NCBI GenBank assembly: GCA_951217055.1
Contig: OX578276.1
Location: 57,783,307 to 57,847,306, forward strand
Length of the DNA: 64,000 nt
From: Gerris lacustris
Taxonomy: Eukaryota > Arthropoda > Insecta > Hemiptera > Gerridae
Direction of reading: 5' to 3'
Below the pieces are notes generated by a model. It ran no database searches. It was not told where the DNA came from and saw only the letters and a program-made list of their open reading frames with translations. Both the position numbers and the translations under genes were made by a program. This document shows positions 49,282-60,845 of the stretch, piece after piece; position 1 is the first letter of the stretch, and each line of letters opens with the position of its first letter.

Positions 49282-49318
49282 TGGTAACAGGTTTTGGCTA
49301 CTTAATAGCCATCTTCAG
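49282..49318 (-). ncRNA. Degenerate hammerhead-like motif
   Basis: Minus strand: CTGAAGA (fits the CUGANGA core) at 49318-49312, a perfect stem TGGCTA...TAGCCA (49311-49295), then AAAAC where an active ribozyme needs GAAAC, and CTGTTACCAG. The order core-stem II-A-rich core is the hammerhead layout known from Penelope-like elements. The single G to A at an essential position predicts loss of activity. Stems I and III are not convincing. Confidence 0.4.
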
Positions 49319-49547
49319 ATTCTAAACTAGTTGTTCACTGTTCACAGCAACATGGATTACCAAAATGACACACAATTGATAAATCACGTATTAATGACAA
49401 AATATGGGTAGAAAAATAAAATTGGTTTAGATATTTTAATTAGATAATTTTATCACATATCAAACATTGGGGAGGACGTGTCCTCCCCGTCCCCACGCTA
49501 CGACGCCCGTGAAAATATAAACTTAAAACTACAAAATCATCATTAAA

Positions 49548-50304
49548 TAATTTTATCTACTTGCGGCAGCAAAATGAGGCATTATTGAACTGATTTCTGG
49601 CAGAGAAATGTGACTTTACTGTCTAGGTGGTAAAATGAGGAAAAATGTTGATGCCTAGGCAGCAAATTTTTTATTGTTATAATGTTGGCAATAACAGTTT
49701 ATACTATTATCTCTATCTTATAACATTGTATATTATAGTTGAATAAGTAAAATTTAGTATATAAACGTTTCAATATTTAAATTATTTGTTTAAATTTGTT
49801 AATTCTGTTAAATAAGTTCAATGAATAGTATATCTTTAATTAAAAAAAAAAAAAGCGGAGTCACTGGTCACACTGCAGCTTTATGTAAACATCCAACATC
49901 CATATTATTGTAGAAGTCATTCTAGATTAGACTAGCTACTTTTCTTGATTTATCCTACTTACATCTTTTCTTTTAAACAATAGAAGATATCTTTAATACT
50001 AATACTTTTAGTAATTTGTTAGTAAAAATATAAATAAATATTTTATATTGCGTGCATTATTCATTCAGTAGTTAGTAGTTATGTATGTTATGAACGGGTA
50101 TTTTGTATTTTGTTGTTATAGCTTCAGTTTGTTATTTACAATTGTTATTATTCCCAAGCTTCATATTTGATTTCTTTATCAACATTAATTTTAGTTAATA
50201 CTTATGTTATCTTATTAATATGACACATAGTAATTAACTATGTTATATTAATAAAGATAGTATTTTAGCAGTTTCATTTTTCTGCCGCCCGTAGATAAAA
50301 TATT
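49548..50304. mobile_element. Second inverted-repeat element nested in hAT
   Basis: AATTTTATCTACTTGCGGCAGCAAAATGA at the left (49549 on) is the imperfect inverse of TTCATTTTTCTGCCGCCCGTAGATAAAATATT ending at 50304. The AATATTTTATCT end is shared with 22081-22486. No ORF over 60 codons inside. Confidence 0.6.
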
Positions 50305-50461
50305 GTATGCAACAGCAACAAGGCAGCAAAGGAAACATTTCTGCCTCGTTTATTCATAGCCTGTCCTCGCCATCGGCTCGGAGGCTAATCAGTACTTCGG
50401 AGGCTAAAAAATAATAATAATAAAAAAAAATAAAAAAATATTTCTTTAAAAAAATTTTAAA

Positions 50462-50580
50462 GGTGGGCTAATTTTCTTTCGGGGGGCTACTTTTCTTCAA
50501 GGGGGGGGGGCTACTTTTCTTCCAGGGGGGGGCTAATTTTCTCCCAGGGGGGGCTACAGCCCCCCCTGCCCCCCCTAGGA
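50462..50580. repeat. G-run tandem repeat in hAT subterminal region
   Basis: About four units of a G-run (6 to 11 G) followed by CTAMTTTTCTTCMAG-like sequence, ending in GGGGGGGCTACAGCCCCCCC. Four or more G runs close together could form a G-quadruplex on the plus strand. The GGGGGGCTAATTTTC word also occurs near the right end of the other hAT (about 55126). Confidence 0.85.
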
Positions 50581-51122
50581 TCGCCACTGCCGCCAATTTG
50601 AATTAAAAAGACAAATTATAAAATAATTTTATAGAACATATTTATGTCATAAGAAGTAACTTATTCCTAAAATTTAATGTTATAGACCAAATTCTCGTAG
50701 TTTGGGAGATCATCTAACTATACAAATTTAAATTAAATAGTCGCCATCATGAATTAAAATACCCTTTCATAGCGGAGGTCTACATCATTAAAGGAAGTTT
50801 TGATTAAAATTTGTGATTTCAGAAGTAATAGTTTTCGAGATATAGCGATTAGTGGGTGATTAGGTGGAATTGGGCCATAAAAGTTCCTCATAAATGGCTG
50901 TCATCTTGAAAATGAGTAAGTATTAGGGAAACAAACTATATCAGGAAGATGACAAATATAGGTGCCAAATTTTGTTCAGATATACCAAAAAATTAAAGAG
51001 CCTATAAAGAATAAACCCACACGCACAATTACTTTGTATAAGTCGATTTTTATAAAATAGACTCATGTGAAAGGGAAAGTTACAAGCCTAAAGAAGCGAA
51101 AACGTGAAGGGCCAAACATATA

Positions 51123-53562
51123 TTTTTTGTGTGTGATTCTCTTTATTACATACTGGTTTTATGTGATTAGTATTTAAATGTATTTTTAATTATTTTAATT
51201 TGCTACAAATTTCCTATTTATTTAATAGTAAATACAGAATATTGTTGGAATTATGTACGATTTACAAAAAAAATATATTGTAATTGTTTTTTGTTTTGTT
51301 ATTTTAAATCGGTAAATTAGGTACTTAGACAGTATGCATGTTTAATTTGTCGAATGTAAGATGCTCGTTTATAATAAATATTTTAGTTTTCGCACATTCA
51401 AAAAACAATAATGAACGAGGACAACAATTACCATGCAGAAAAATCAATATTACAAGTAAATATAAGAGAGCGAGAGAGTATTCGAGAGTTATTTTAATGT
51501 TTTTATAAATTATTGAGAAACGATAACCATTTGAATGTTAATTGACTTGGTAAGCTAAATAAAATGACGGGATACTATGGAAGGAGTCTAGTTAAAATAA
51601 AATTTACTATGAAACTTTACTATCTGTTTTTTGTTTAATTTATACTCTTTCCAGTCGATAAAATAAGTTTACCGATGTCGACAGTTGTTTAGAGCTCTAT
51701 TATATTCTGTTACTTCTGAATCGAGTTATAGAGACGTCTGAAGGAGCGTCAAACGAATATAAACTTGACGAGAAAATGGAACTAACATGCGTGGAAGGGT
51801 TGTTACCGTAGTCGTAAAATATCGTGTGAACAGCATTCAGACGTTCCGGCTACACAGTTATAAATTCCAAACTTGAAGAAAAGACGAAGCTGGAGGGAAC
51901 AAGTTTCTAACACCTAAAAGGAACTTAGTGGAAGTTCTCGGTCGGAAGGATCGAAGGAAACAGGTTCTCTCTTCCGAGCATTGTGTCTCAAAATCATCGT
52001 GGCACCCGGCCAAAACCAGGTCCAGTAGCTCACAATATTCAGCGGAAAATTTACTTAAACATTAACGATATATTTTAAAGGGGATAAAAATGAAAACGTT
52101 GATATAAATAAATGGCATTTAAAAAAAATATTGTTGTATCTCTATTATAATCTTTGTCAGAATCTTATTTAAAAGGGTTATTTTTATCTTATTAAACAAA
52201 AACGAGTTTGATAAATTAAAAGGAATGAAGCTTATATCTACACAATTTTAGTTTTAGCTTATCCTAGAGTGTAATATTTTATATGAAAGCGAGAAGGTTT
52301 AAAAAATAAAAAGCAAGTCGACAGGCTGGGTTATAGTGCTTACGACATCAGATAGGGACTCAGTAATTGGAGCTAAGCACTAAGCATTATGTTTTCCTCT
52401 TTTTAATACGAGACAAGGAAAATATAAAAAGACGGGGAGGGAAGGAGAAGAAAAAAATACAATTTACCATTACACGGCTTTTTAATTAACTGTTAGTGGC
52501 GATAGATGCAATGTTAGTCGTGACACTAAGTAAAGGAAGAGAGATCCGTTAGAAGCACATGCCTGGGCTTGATATAGCTCATCTATCTTGCTACACACGG
52601 TCTCTAGAGTAGGTCTCGGGGACCTCTGAATAATCTGTCATTCCATTCAGCTTGGTAAACTCTTCTTAAAGCTCCGTTTCTTTATTATAGATTCCCATTA
52701 AAGATATCGTTATTACTAATATTTCCTTTTACATCATTTTTATCATATCTTATTTTTATTAAAGGCCTTCGAGTAACGTAGATGAAGTGAAAGGTGATCT
52801 GACATAAAAGTACAAATATGCCTGACACTGTCACTCTCTTATCAGATGATAATTCACATTTATATTTTCTAAGTGGGAACAATGAAGTCTTATTATGAAC
52901 TGAATTGAAACCAGGTATGATGCAATCAATACAAGGTGTAGTCTTTGTCATTTCTAATTCTTTGAAGCTTGTTCCAAAAGACATTATTAATTTAATGTAA
53001 AACCGATTAAAAATTACTTGTACAAGTGGTTTATAATTGCAAGAGTTCCAAATATAGCTTATTCCCTGATTAGTTCTTATTCTTTAAATTTTAAATAATT
53101 AATCACCCTGCTTAGAGGAACTAGTTAAATGTACTGTCAAATAAAATAAAATACTACTTTAATTAGAACTTTATTCAAACCTGTTAAGGTTCTTATCAGA
53201 TATTATGTTAATATTACTATACAATGTAACTCCCACTTATATCATTTTAATAGATGTTCTAATTCCTCATGTAAAAAGTAGAATTTGATTAAAAAAAAAT
53301 AATAATAATTTCTTCTAATTACCCCAAGTATATTTCTCCAAACCTAAAGCCTTTTTTATTTCATAAATAATGAGATGGAATTACTCTTCATAATGAATAG
53401 TAGTCAATATAGTCTTAGCAAATATCGACGGTTTGTGACAAAAGCAGACATTATAAAACTGCATTTGACGAATTGAATTAGGAAAATTAATTATTGGACC
53501 ACTACAGTTGTTTACATAGCCTTCGTTTTTGCGGCTAGATTATTAACTGGTTAATTATACTA
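51123..53562. other. Unassigned; GC-richer decayed stretch at 51700-52030
   Basis: The 51700-52030 and 52490-52670 parts have more balanced base composition and could be decayed gene or transposon sequence, but all frames are short. A 99-codon minus frame at 52685-52984 has no recognisable domain and overlaps AT-rich sequence; I do not support it as a gene. Confidence 0.4.
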
Positions 53563-53570
53563 TTTCAATC

Positions 53571-55188
53571 CATTGGCGTAACTAGGATAAAAGTCTAGGG
53601 TGGGCTAAGCCCCTGGGGGGGAGGGGGGTCCGTGGGTCCTCCCCCGGAAAATTTTGAAATTTCGATACCCTAAAATCTAATTCTAAAGGTTCTTTTTACC
53701 TAATAAAAATGTAGGTACATTTTAAAAAGTATCGAAAAATGTATGTAAAAATAAGAAATTTAAATCTTCTAGTATATGATATAAATTGTGTACTAATATA
53801 AATTGTACTAATATAAATTTAAAAATGTCTCAAGTACTTTTTTTCGAAAATATTTTTGCACACATTTGGTACATTTTAAAAGGCCTTTCCAACGATACCT
53901 CTGTCAAATCGGCACAAAGCCCTTTCTGGTTGCGGCTAACCAAGGAGGACGTCCTTCAAATAGACGTAGCTCCCGAAGTAGGAATCGGAAATATAAAAAC
54001 AAACCGGAATCTTAAAGAGGACAATTTGACCTAAAGTCCGGTACCCTTTTGAACCAAGTCCGAATCAAATTGCAAACGGTACGTAAGGTCAAAGTCGAAA
54101 TTTCGGAAAAACACGATTTTTGTGAGTTTTTTGGTGAGGTACTGGACTCCCCCCGTGAAGGTACTAAAAAAAAGGGGGATTGCCGTTACCCCTTGAAAAT
54201 AACATTTTCAGATCATACGAAGCAGAGTAGGAGACTACTTTTTTTTCTCCGTATGTACCTCTTATGTACCATCTTGTAGTACCTCGAACTCGGAATTTAA
54301 AAAAGTAAAAGTATACCATCAAGTTTAAAAGCAAAACGCGGTGAGCAGCATTTCATAGGCTTTTAAGGCATAAAAGCCCAATGGCGTCGAAGCCTTATGT
54401 AGAAAAACGTTTAAAAAAGGTTTTTTCGCTTCCAAGGGTCTGAAACGTGAAATTTTTAAAAATGTTTTTGGATCACTTTTGTATTCTTCCCAAGGGCTTT
54501 CCAATGATATACCACACCCCGCACCGAATATCTCTGGTTTTCTGATCAGCGAAAAAAAAATTCCCAATGTCGCCCTTAAGCGGGAGTGCAGGTAAAAAAA
54601 AGTTCTCTATACCGGCGATGGACTTCTGCGGGATCTACAAAAGCCTTGAAAAGAAATTTTAATTTTTCAATAATTTCAAAAGTTTTACGTAAAAACGTGT
54701 TTTAAAAACCGCCTTTTTTGACCGTAGAAGATTTCCCGTTGAAAATAAATCCATTTCCCGAAAACTTTTCCGGCATATAGCATTTTCCCCTAACAATACA
54801 CTATAACCTTAACAATTTCCAGAAAACTGCATGTCTCCACGACAAACAAAATTGGATTTTTGTCCCATCAGTACAAAAATCCAAAAAACACACTATTTTT
54901 CCCCTTTAGGGCCGATTTCCACCCTTAAGGAGTGGTTTAAAACTGCCCTTACCTAATGTTTGGTCAAGCGATTTTTAAGGTTCCTAACCGATTTTGACAT
55001 TACCTACTCGAAATTTTTTCCGAAAATCAAGAGGCGGGGTATATTTTTTTTTTAGCCGCGGCGCACCTTAAAATACAGTAGAATTTTACAACTTGGATTG
55101 TTTTTTACTTTTCTATTTTTCTAGGGGGGGCTAATTTTCGTCTAGGGTGGGCTTAGCCCACCCTAGCACCCCCCTAGTTACGCCAATG
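53571..55188. mobile_element. hAT-type DNA transposon, non-autonomous, 1618 bp
   Basis: A perfect 8-bp duplication TTTCAATC flanks it (53563-53570 and 55189-55196). The ends CATTGGCGTAACTAGG and CCTAGTTACGCCAATG are exact inverses. GTGGGCTAAGCCCC near the left and GTGGGCTTAGCCCACC near the right mirror the layout of the larger hAT at 47130-50589. Frames of 76-82 codons inside (53786-54034, 54049-54279, 54325-54567 minus) show no transposase motif. Confidence 0.93.
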
Positions 55189-55524
55189 TTTCAATCGTAT
55201 ATACTTTGAGTAATTCTACGGAATTTCCGCCGACAAAACATACAAATATTTTAAGTTTGTTCGGCTCCTAAAAATACCCTGACTCAAGAATCAATATATT
55301 ATTATATTTTATTAAATATATTATTAAATTTATTATTAAATACAAAATATTATTAAATTTGTCAATTGTCAATTTTTATGTCATTACATATTTCATGAAC
55401 GTGAGATTTCTCTTGATCTAAATTATCGCAAAAACAAAAATCCACCCATTATCAACAATAATGTAATTTAAAACATTATTCCAGCTAATGACGGAACTTA
55501 ATTCAAGGACTGGAACAACTGCTA

Positions 55525-55526
<2 letters not shown>

Positions 55527-55613
<87 letters not shown>

Positions 55614-55639
55614 TTTTACAACCTATCCCCCCCCCCCCG
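55527..55639. repeat. (AT)n then short spacer and C run
   Basis: About 86 bp of alternating A and T to 55612, then TTTTACAACCTAT and 13 C. Confidence 0.97.
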
Positions 55640-55689
55640 TTTATTAAATCTGTTATAATTGTTTTCATTTTTAACATGAATTAAATAGC

Positions 55690-56100
55690 CAATTTAGCAA
55701 AATTTAAAGATAGCATACTGCTGAAATTAATCTGGGGCTATCTGCGGGTTGCTTACGATAAATAATAAAAGTTTCATAAAAATCAGATAAGCACAGGTAT
55801 CAGATGTAAGTTTGTACGCAAGTGGAATAGAAACAAATATTCGCAGAAGGTTGCAACTTATAACTTATATGAGACCATCAATGGTCTAATTATGAGCCAT
55901 CCAAATTTCATTAAAATCGGACGTGTAGGACTTGTAAATTTACCGACAGACCGATGCACAGACCACCGCCAGACCGATAGACAGCAACGGAACCAGAAAT
56001 GTTCACTGATGTCTGAAACATATTTTTGTCTTAGAATTTTTAAATTCGGAGGCAAAAAAGAGTTTAGTTCTTCGGAACGATCACATAGCTTCTGTTACCA
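55690..56100 (+). repeat. Dispersed repeat family A, copy 11
   Basis: Forward copy: GGGGCTATCTGCGGGTTGC, AAGTGGAATAGAAACAAAT, CGCAGAAGGTTGCAACTTAT, ATGAGACCATCAATGGTC, CATCCAAATTTCATTAAAAT, CGGACGTGTAGG, TTTACCGACAGACCGATG, GAACGATCACATAGCTTCTG. Frames at 55892-56368 (+) and 55858-56055 (minus) run across it and are by-products. Confidence 0.78.
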
Positions 56101-56198
56101 TCTGTATGCTTGGAAGGAAAAATTAAATGTAAAATGCTTGCATACGAGTCTGCAAGACAGTGAGACATTTTCATGTAACGCTTTTTGGTGTCGCATTT

Positions 56199-56502
56199 TG
56201 GTAACGCTTTTCAAGTTTATGTGCCAAAGTAAAGACATGAAAATGTCAAACAAATTCGAGCGTGCAGATTCTTGCGTTTGTAAATTAGGAATTAAATCGA
56301 ACATAATATGTTGTGCAGGAAGAAGGAAAGTAGGTACTTTTCTTCTTTTCCAGTTGATTAAGAAGTAATCTTTTAGCTTCTTCACCCATATTTTTATAAT
56401 AAATGCAAAAAATTATAGTATGTATAACAAAAATAAAACATCCTGTCTCTTCCTAACCTCCTGTTATTTTGGTAACGCTTTTCGAGTTTATGTGCCAAAG
56501 TC
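56199..56502. repeat. 34-bp direct repeat pair
   Basis: TTTTGGTAACGCTTTTCAAG then TTTATGTGCCAAAGT at 56199-56232 recurs with one change at 56467-56501. Both lie just past the family A copy and may be an unmarked repeat end. Confidence 0.6.
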
Positions 56503-58616
56503 AAAAAATTTAATTTTAAATACTTTTCTGTGTTTAAATTTAAAAATAGTTTAACGTTTAATTCATTAGAGAAAAAATAGAATTATTTCTGTCAAAGGAA
56601 TTATTTGGCTAGTTTTAACGTCTGTTTCTTTTCGTGAAATTTGTTATTAAATGTTATTAAATACTAACCCTATAAAAATGACTTGCTATTGTTTACTCTT
56701 TATTCGAGTTCAAAATAAAATTAAATAAATAAAAAGATAATTTTTCTGTTTTAGTGCGGGTTTAATCTACATTCGTTTTTTTGTGTATTTTTGGATTCCA
56801 TAGGGGAAAAGGCAAGTTCGTTAACTTCCCCTCTGTTTTTGCGGGTGCCTATATAAACGTTTTAAAAACAAAAAATGTTAAGAGTATTTTCGAGAAATCC
56901 CTTGAGATCGGTATTTAGTTTACTATGTCTGAAAGGTAGCTATTATTCTTTGGCTTCTTTAAATATTGTCTATACTTGGTTCGCCCTTAAAGATTTTAAT
57001 GCTGACACGTGCCTTCATGGGGGATCAGTCAGTTTACGACGGCCAGTGAGAAGCTTCAAGCGACAATAAAATCTTTGACCTCCAGTAAAAATACCTTACT
57101 TTTCCTTCCGCTTTTAACCTTTAACCTTAACTAGCTATATTGCAAGTGACATTTCAACTAAATCCTTGAACTAAACGTATTTAGTTGATAATACTGAAGG
57201 TAAAAGCTAAAACCGTTATGCTAGACTTTTTTACTCGAAAAGCATTTGTCGTTTTTTATTTTTAAAAAAGTCTTAAACGAAGATCTTATATTCTGATTAC
57301 ATACAACCACACGTTCAAACTTCCGTTTCAACATAAAGTAAAAATATAATACGTTAATATTGTAAGGAAATGTTCAGTTATGAACGAATAGTATAATTGA
57401 AAGTGCTGTTAACGACTAATTTATTGTTGGACAAGAGCTTACTTTTTTAAAAAAAAAAAATTGTTCATTATAGAATTACGGATATGGTCTGCTGATACTG
57501 TGCTCGCCAACATTCATTTTATTTCATAGTTTTATGTTATACAAGTTACTTAAGCCATTCATGTATAAAGTTAATCAAACATTACCTAAATGACAGAAAG
57601 CATATCTGGTAAACTATTTGAATGGAATGCCAATTGTTTTCAAGTAAAGTAGAGAAATAAAGAAATAATGAACCTCCTTGTTATAAAGAGTGTGTTTTTT
57701 TCTGTCAGCTAATTAATGTTGAAATGACTGCTTGTACCGATTTTTATCTTAAAGAATTATAAATTACCTCTATATATTACATTATTAAAAGTAAAGTACT
57801 TCTATTTCCTGTTTCAAAAATGAATTATACCCTTTGAAATTCTACTAACTAGACTAACGTGAAAGCCTAAAGAAACAATTGTATTTCTTTTAAATATATA
57901 GGTTACATACACTAAAAAATGTTTTTTAATATTGTTTACACAATACAATATATTGTATTGTATTGTATTGTAAATATTCGTTTATCTCATTTATATCATA
58001 TATGTATTTACCTAGTTTGATATCTGTGTAAAAAACATCAATATAGTTTTTACTTGTCTCTTGTGTCTAGTTTCCACAAACATTTTTGTGTCGTCAGTAC
58101 TTCCATCTATAATAATTTAAATTAATTAACATTTTTTGATCATAAGCAGTACAATTTTTACATGGTTGCTATTAGAAAAATGAGAACTGTAGTGGGTTTT
58201 ATTATATTTACCATCCATTTGATGATTTCGTTATCCATTAAGGTAACTCTAAGTTTTGTTTTATATATTTAAAAGTTTCTAATTTAACCAAAACATCGTA
58301 GGACTATACATTAATAACACATAACAATAAAATAATAATACGATGTTAAAACTAAGTTAAAATTATTTAATTATCACAGTGCTTCTAAAAAAATTGACTA
58401 GAATGTATGAATTAGTAACTTTGCCTGGAGGTAAACATTCCTTCTACCTTATCATCTCATATCACTTCTTTATATAAATTTAATTTTGTTTTAATTTTTA
58501 GTCTATGATTATTAGTTAGAGAAAAATTCTAGTTTATATTTGGTTGGTAATACGGTATATTTCTTTTTGTTTATATTTGATTTTAAAATTTATGTTTTCG
58601 GCGGAAAATTTTGATT
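56503..58616. other. Unassigned; short frame at 56875-57069
   Basis: TATATAAA at 56851 lies 24 bp before an ATG-led 64-codon frame (56875-57069, +) without recognisable features. A (TATTG)n microrepeat lies at 57953-57972. The rest is AT-rich and featureless. Confidence 0.4.
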
Positions 58617-59660
58617 TTACTTGTATTCATAGATATCACTGTAATATTTATTCAGTGATCTTGCATCTGTCTTTATATTTACGGTTTTATCTGATTTAAT
58701 GGCTATATTTAGGGCTTCAACCATTTTCCTTCTATTAGTATTGTTTTCTCTAGCCAATATTTTGGTGTTCTCAAAGTCGAACTCATGTTTTGTAGCTGCT
58801 GCATGGCCACTTAGGGCTGTGTTTGATTTTCCCTTTATCTGGTTATATTTATGTTGTTCTACTCTGTTTCTTAACATTTGGCTACTTTCTCCAATATAGC
58901 TTTTTTGGCAATCTTTGCAAGGAATTTCATAAATTGTACCTATTGTATTTTTTGGGGGATTTTATCTTCGAGGTTATTATAAAGTTTATTTGCTTTATTG
59001 ATTGGTTTGAATCCACATTTAATTTCTGGACAATCCATCTTCGTCATCAATTTTGGTAATTGGTCGGATAAACCTTTTATGTAAGGTAAGCTGGTGTATT
59101 TCGTATTATTACCGTTAGTTATTATTATGGGTTGTGCTTGACTGTAGGAGTTTATATTATTATTTTTAGTGTTTAAATTTGTATACCATTTTTCTCTAAT
59201 TTTATGTAGGGGGTTGAAGTTATCTTTTAGTTTTTTAAAAATAATTGGTTTTATACTATTTATATGTATTTTATCTGTATATGACAGGGCTTTTTTTTAT
59301 TAGGTTATTCATATTATTAATTTTGTGATGCATTGGGAGACTCGATCTGAAATTAATGAATCTTTTGCTTTTATTTTCTTTTTCGTACCATATTGTGGTG
59401 AGTTTTCCTTCTTCCATTCTTATAATCGTTATGTCTAAGTAATTGAGGGATTGGTTCTTTTCTTTTTCTATAGTGAATTGTAGTCCACTGTGATAGGAAT
59501 TTAGTGCATTTAAAAAAGGTTCTATGTCTGTTTCTTTTATAACAATAAACAGGTCATCTATATATTTAGCTAAGAGTTTGGGTTTATTTTCATTAGTCAG
59601 AATGGAATCTATTACATAATTTAGGACAATTCCACTTACATTTATGGACATAATATAATT
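58300..59660 (-). mobile_element. Penelope-like retroelement, 5'-truncated
   Basis: Minus strand: RT core from about 59651 followed by a linker and a GIY-YIG endonuclease ending in TAA/TAG at about 58617. RT plus GIY-YIG in one frame is unique to Penelope-like elements. The RT N-terminal half is missing. On the 5' side lies plus-strand TAAAGGTCGAAACGTTGCC (59681-59699), which looks like an inverted piece of a Penelope terminal region; inverted 5' fragments are common in integrated copies. The 3' boundary is uncertain. Confidence 0.8.
58617..59654 (-). pseudogene. Penelope-like RT/GIY-YIG protein, C-terminal 345 codons
   Basis: 59271-59651: MSINVSGIVLNYVID, then YIDDLFIV with the catalytic Asp pair at 59564-59553, and SLNYLDITI typical of the family. 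A run of T at 59288-59296 breaks the frame. The linker continues open with HKIREKWYTN and CPEIKCGF to a C/A run at about 58948-58958, where a second single-base break occurs. The GIY-YIG part follows: GTIYEIPCKDCQKSYIGESS (59000-58890 region) with the Cys pair and YIG motif, then RNRVEQHKYN and SGHAAATKHEFD with the conserved His residues. No other stop is seen. Both breaks are in homopolymers, so sequencing or assembly error is a real alternative to decay. Confidence 0.85.
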
Positions 59661-60565
59661 AGGTATTATAATTAGGTAAAGGTCGAAACGTTGCCAATAC
59701 CTAATTAAGTGTTATTATTTACCCGAAATGGATCCAACTACACATAATATATGTATTATTTTACGTAAAAGCTACTATTTTACTATTTAAAGTTAACGTT
59801 GCGACCTTAGTATAGTTCAATATACAAATTATACTATGCATATATTGCGTAATTTTCTGAATAGTAAAAAGTAAATATTGATCGTAAGCAACTAGATGAG
59901 GTCTAGATAAAAAAATAAGTTCCACATCGTTTTACTCTACTTTATATACTTACATACATAATCGCATCCACTTCTACCTGGAGGAATAGAGGGTTTGCAA
60001 AAAGTTTTCTAAGCACTGCTATTTTCGACCAATCCTCTTGCTCAAATCAAGACAATTGGTTCGTATAATCCCATTTAGTCCTAACTGGGAGACTGTATTA
60101 GGGTAGAAAACTAGATGAAGATTTACAGTTCTGGGGGGGGGGGGGTCTCGAGGGGGGCTGCTTCAATGTCTAAACTATTACAGCTGATAAGTTTTGACTG
60201 TCTTCAATAGAGTTAATTTGGAGTTTATCTCGGAAGGTCTGATTTTTTATTTTATCTCTTCTTGATTTCCCTTGATCCTTAAGTAGATATATTTCGTTGC
60301 CGAGGTTGTCAAGCATAAATATTGTTTATCGTTGAGTGCTCAACATTTAATACCATAGGTTAAAACAAAAACCTAAGTACTTTTTTTTACAAGCATTTTA
60401 ATACGCAGTTGGATATTTCCTTTTTACTTAAAACTTAACTGTTAAAAGCTCCTTACAGTTATCCAGCCGCTGTCGTCGCATTGATTTCATTTTCAAGTTT
60501 ACCATCTTCACTGAGGATTATTCCTAGGTATATGTATTTGAAGTATTCCACGTGTTTTTACTCTG
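59661..60565. other. Unassigned AT-rich sequence
   Basis: A G run lies at 60126-60138. Nothing else recognised. Confidence 0.45.
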
Positions 60566-60569
60566 CCAA

Positions 60570-60845
60570 TTAATTAGTGTAGCACATAGCTTCCTCGCAT
60601 CCAATCAGAATATTATTGTTGTTATGTTTTTACAACCCAATATTGTCTAATTTATTTCATTGCTTCCCACTTTTTTTAAATCTTACGAAATTGTTTTCTT
60701 CACAGACCGACTCACAGAAACGAGACTAGAAATGTTCCTTATTGTCTGAGACGGATTCCTGTCTTGGAATGCTTGAGCTTAGAGACATAAAAAGTTTTCA
60801 CATAGCAGCTCTTACCTTCGGTAAGCTCGGAAGCGACATATGTAT
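60570..60845 (+). repeat. Dispersed repeat family A, copy 12 (internally deleted)
   Basis: AGTGTAGCACATAGCTTCCT at 60579 is the family 5' end; CACAGACCGACTCACAGAAA, GTCTGAGACGGATTCCTGTC, TTAGAGACATAAAAAGTTTT, CACATAGCAGCTCTTACCTT and CGGTAAGCTCGGAAGCGAC are the 3' part. The middle is missing. Confidence 0.72.

Larger units (their letters stand above)
47130..50589. mobile_element. hAT-type DNA transposon, non-autonomous, 3460 bp
   Basis: A perfect 8-bp duplication CCGCCAAT flanks it (47122-47129 and 50590-50597). The left end CAGTGGCGATCCTGGG matches the inverse of the right end CCTAGGATCGCCACTG with one mismatch. GGGGGGCTAAAGCCCCCC follows the left end and GGGGGGCTACAGCCCCCC precedes the right end. 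Eight-bp duplications with CAGTGGCG ends are typical of the hAT superfamily. No transposase ORF is present. It has itself received a SINE (47726-47840) and two inverted-repeat elements (48478-49057; 49548-50304). Confidence 0.92.
46505..51122. mobile_element. Older inverted-ended repeat hosting the hAT insertion
   Basis: The left block, read on the minus strand, is GTGAAAGGGAGAAGTTACAA then CCTGAAGAAACCCGAACGTG and AAGGGCGAAATATA (46560-46505). The right block on the plus strand is GTGAAAGGGAAAGTTACAAG, CCTAAAGAAGCGAAAACGTG, AAGGGCCAAACATATA (51066-51122). The 46730-47129 and 50590-50900 parts between them belong to dispersed family D. Removing the 3460-bp hAT and one duplication leaves about 1.15 kb. 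The CTGAAGA...GGGCGAAA layout recalls the conserved core of hammerhead ribozymes found in Penelope-like elements, so a Penelope-derived end is possible; the frame 46835-47065 (+) is not convincing. Confidence 0.55.

Noticed and set aside
52685..52984. 99-codon minus-strand frame
   Set aside because: No recognisable domain, AT-driven composition, no supporting context.
55892..56385. Frames of 158 (+) and 96 (minus) codons
   Set aside because: Overlap on opposite strands and run across a dispersed family A copy whose other copies are not open.
56851..57069. TATA box plus 64-codon gene
   Set aside because: TATATAAA is frequent in such AT-rich DNA and the protein has no features; no poly(A) or splice support.
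58699..59059. Plus-strand frames with hydrophobic character
   Set aside because: Reverse complements of the GIY-YIG coding region of the Penelope-like element.
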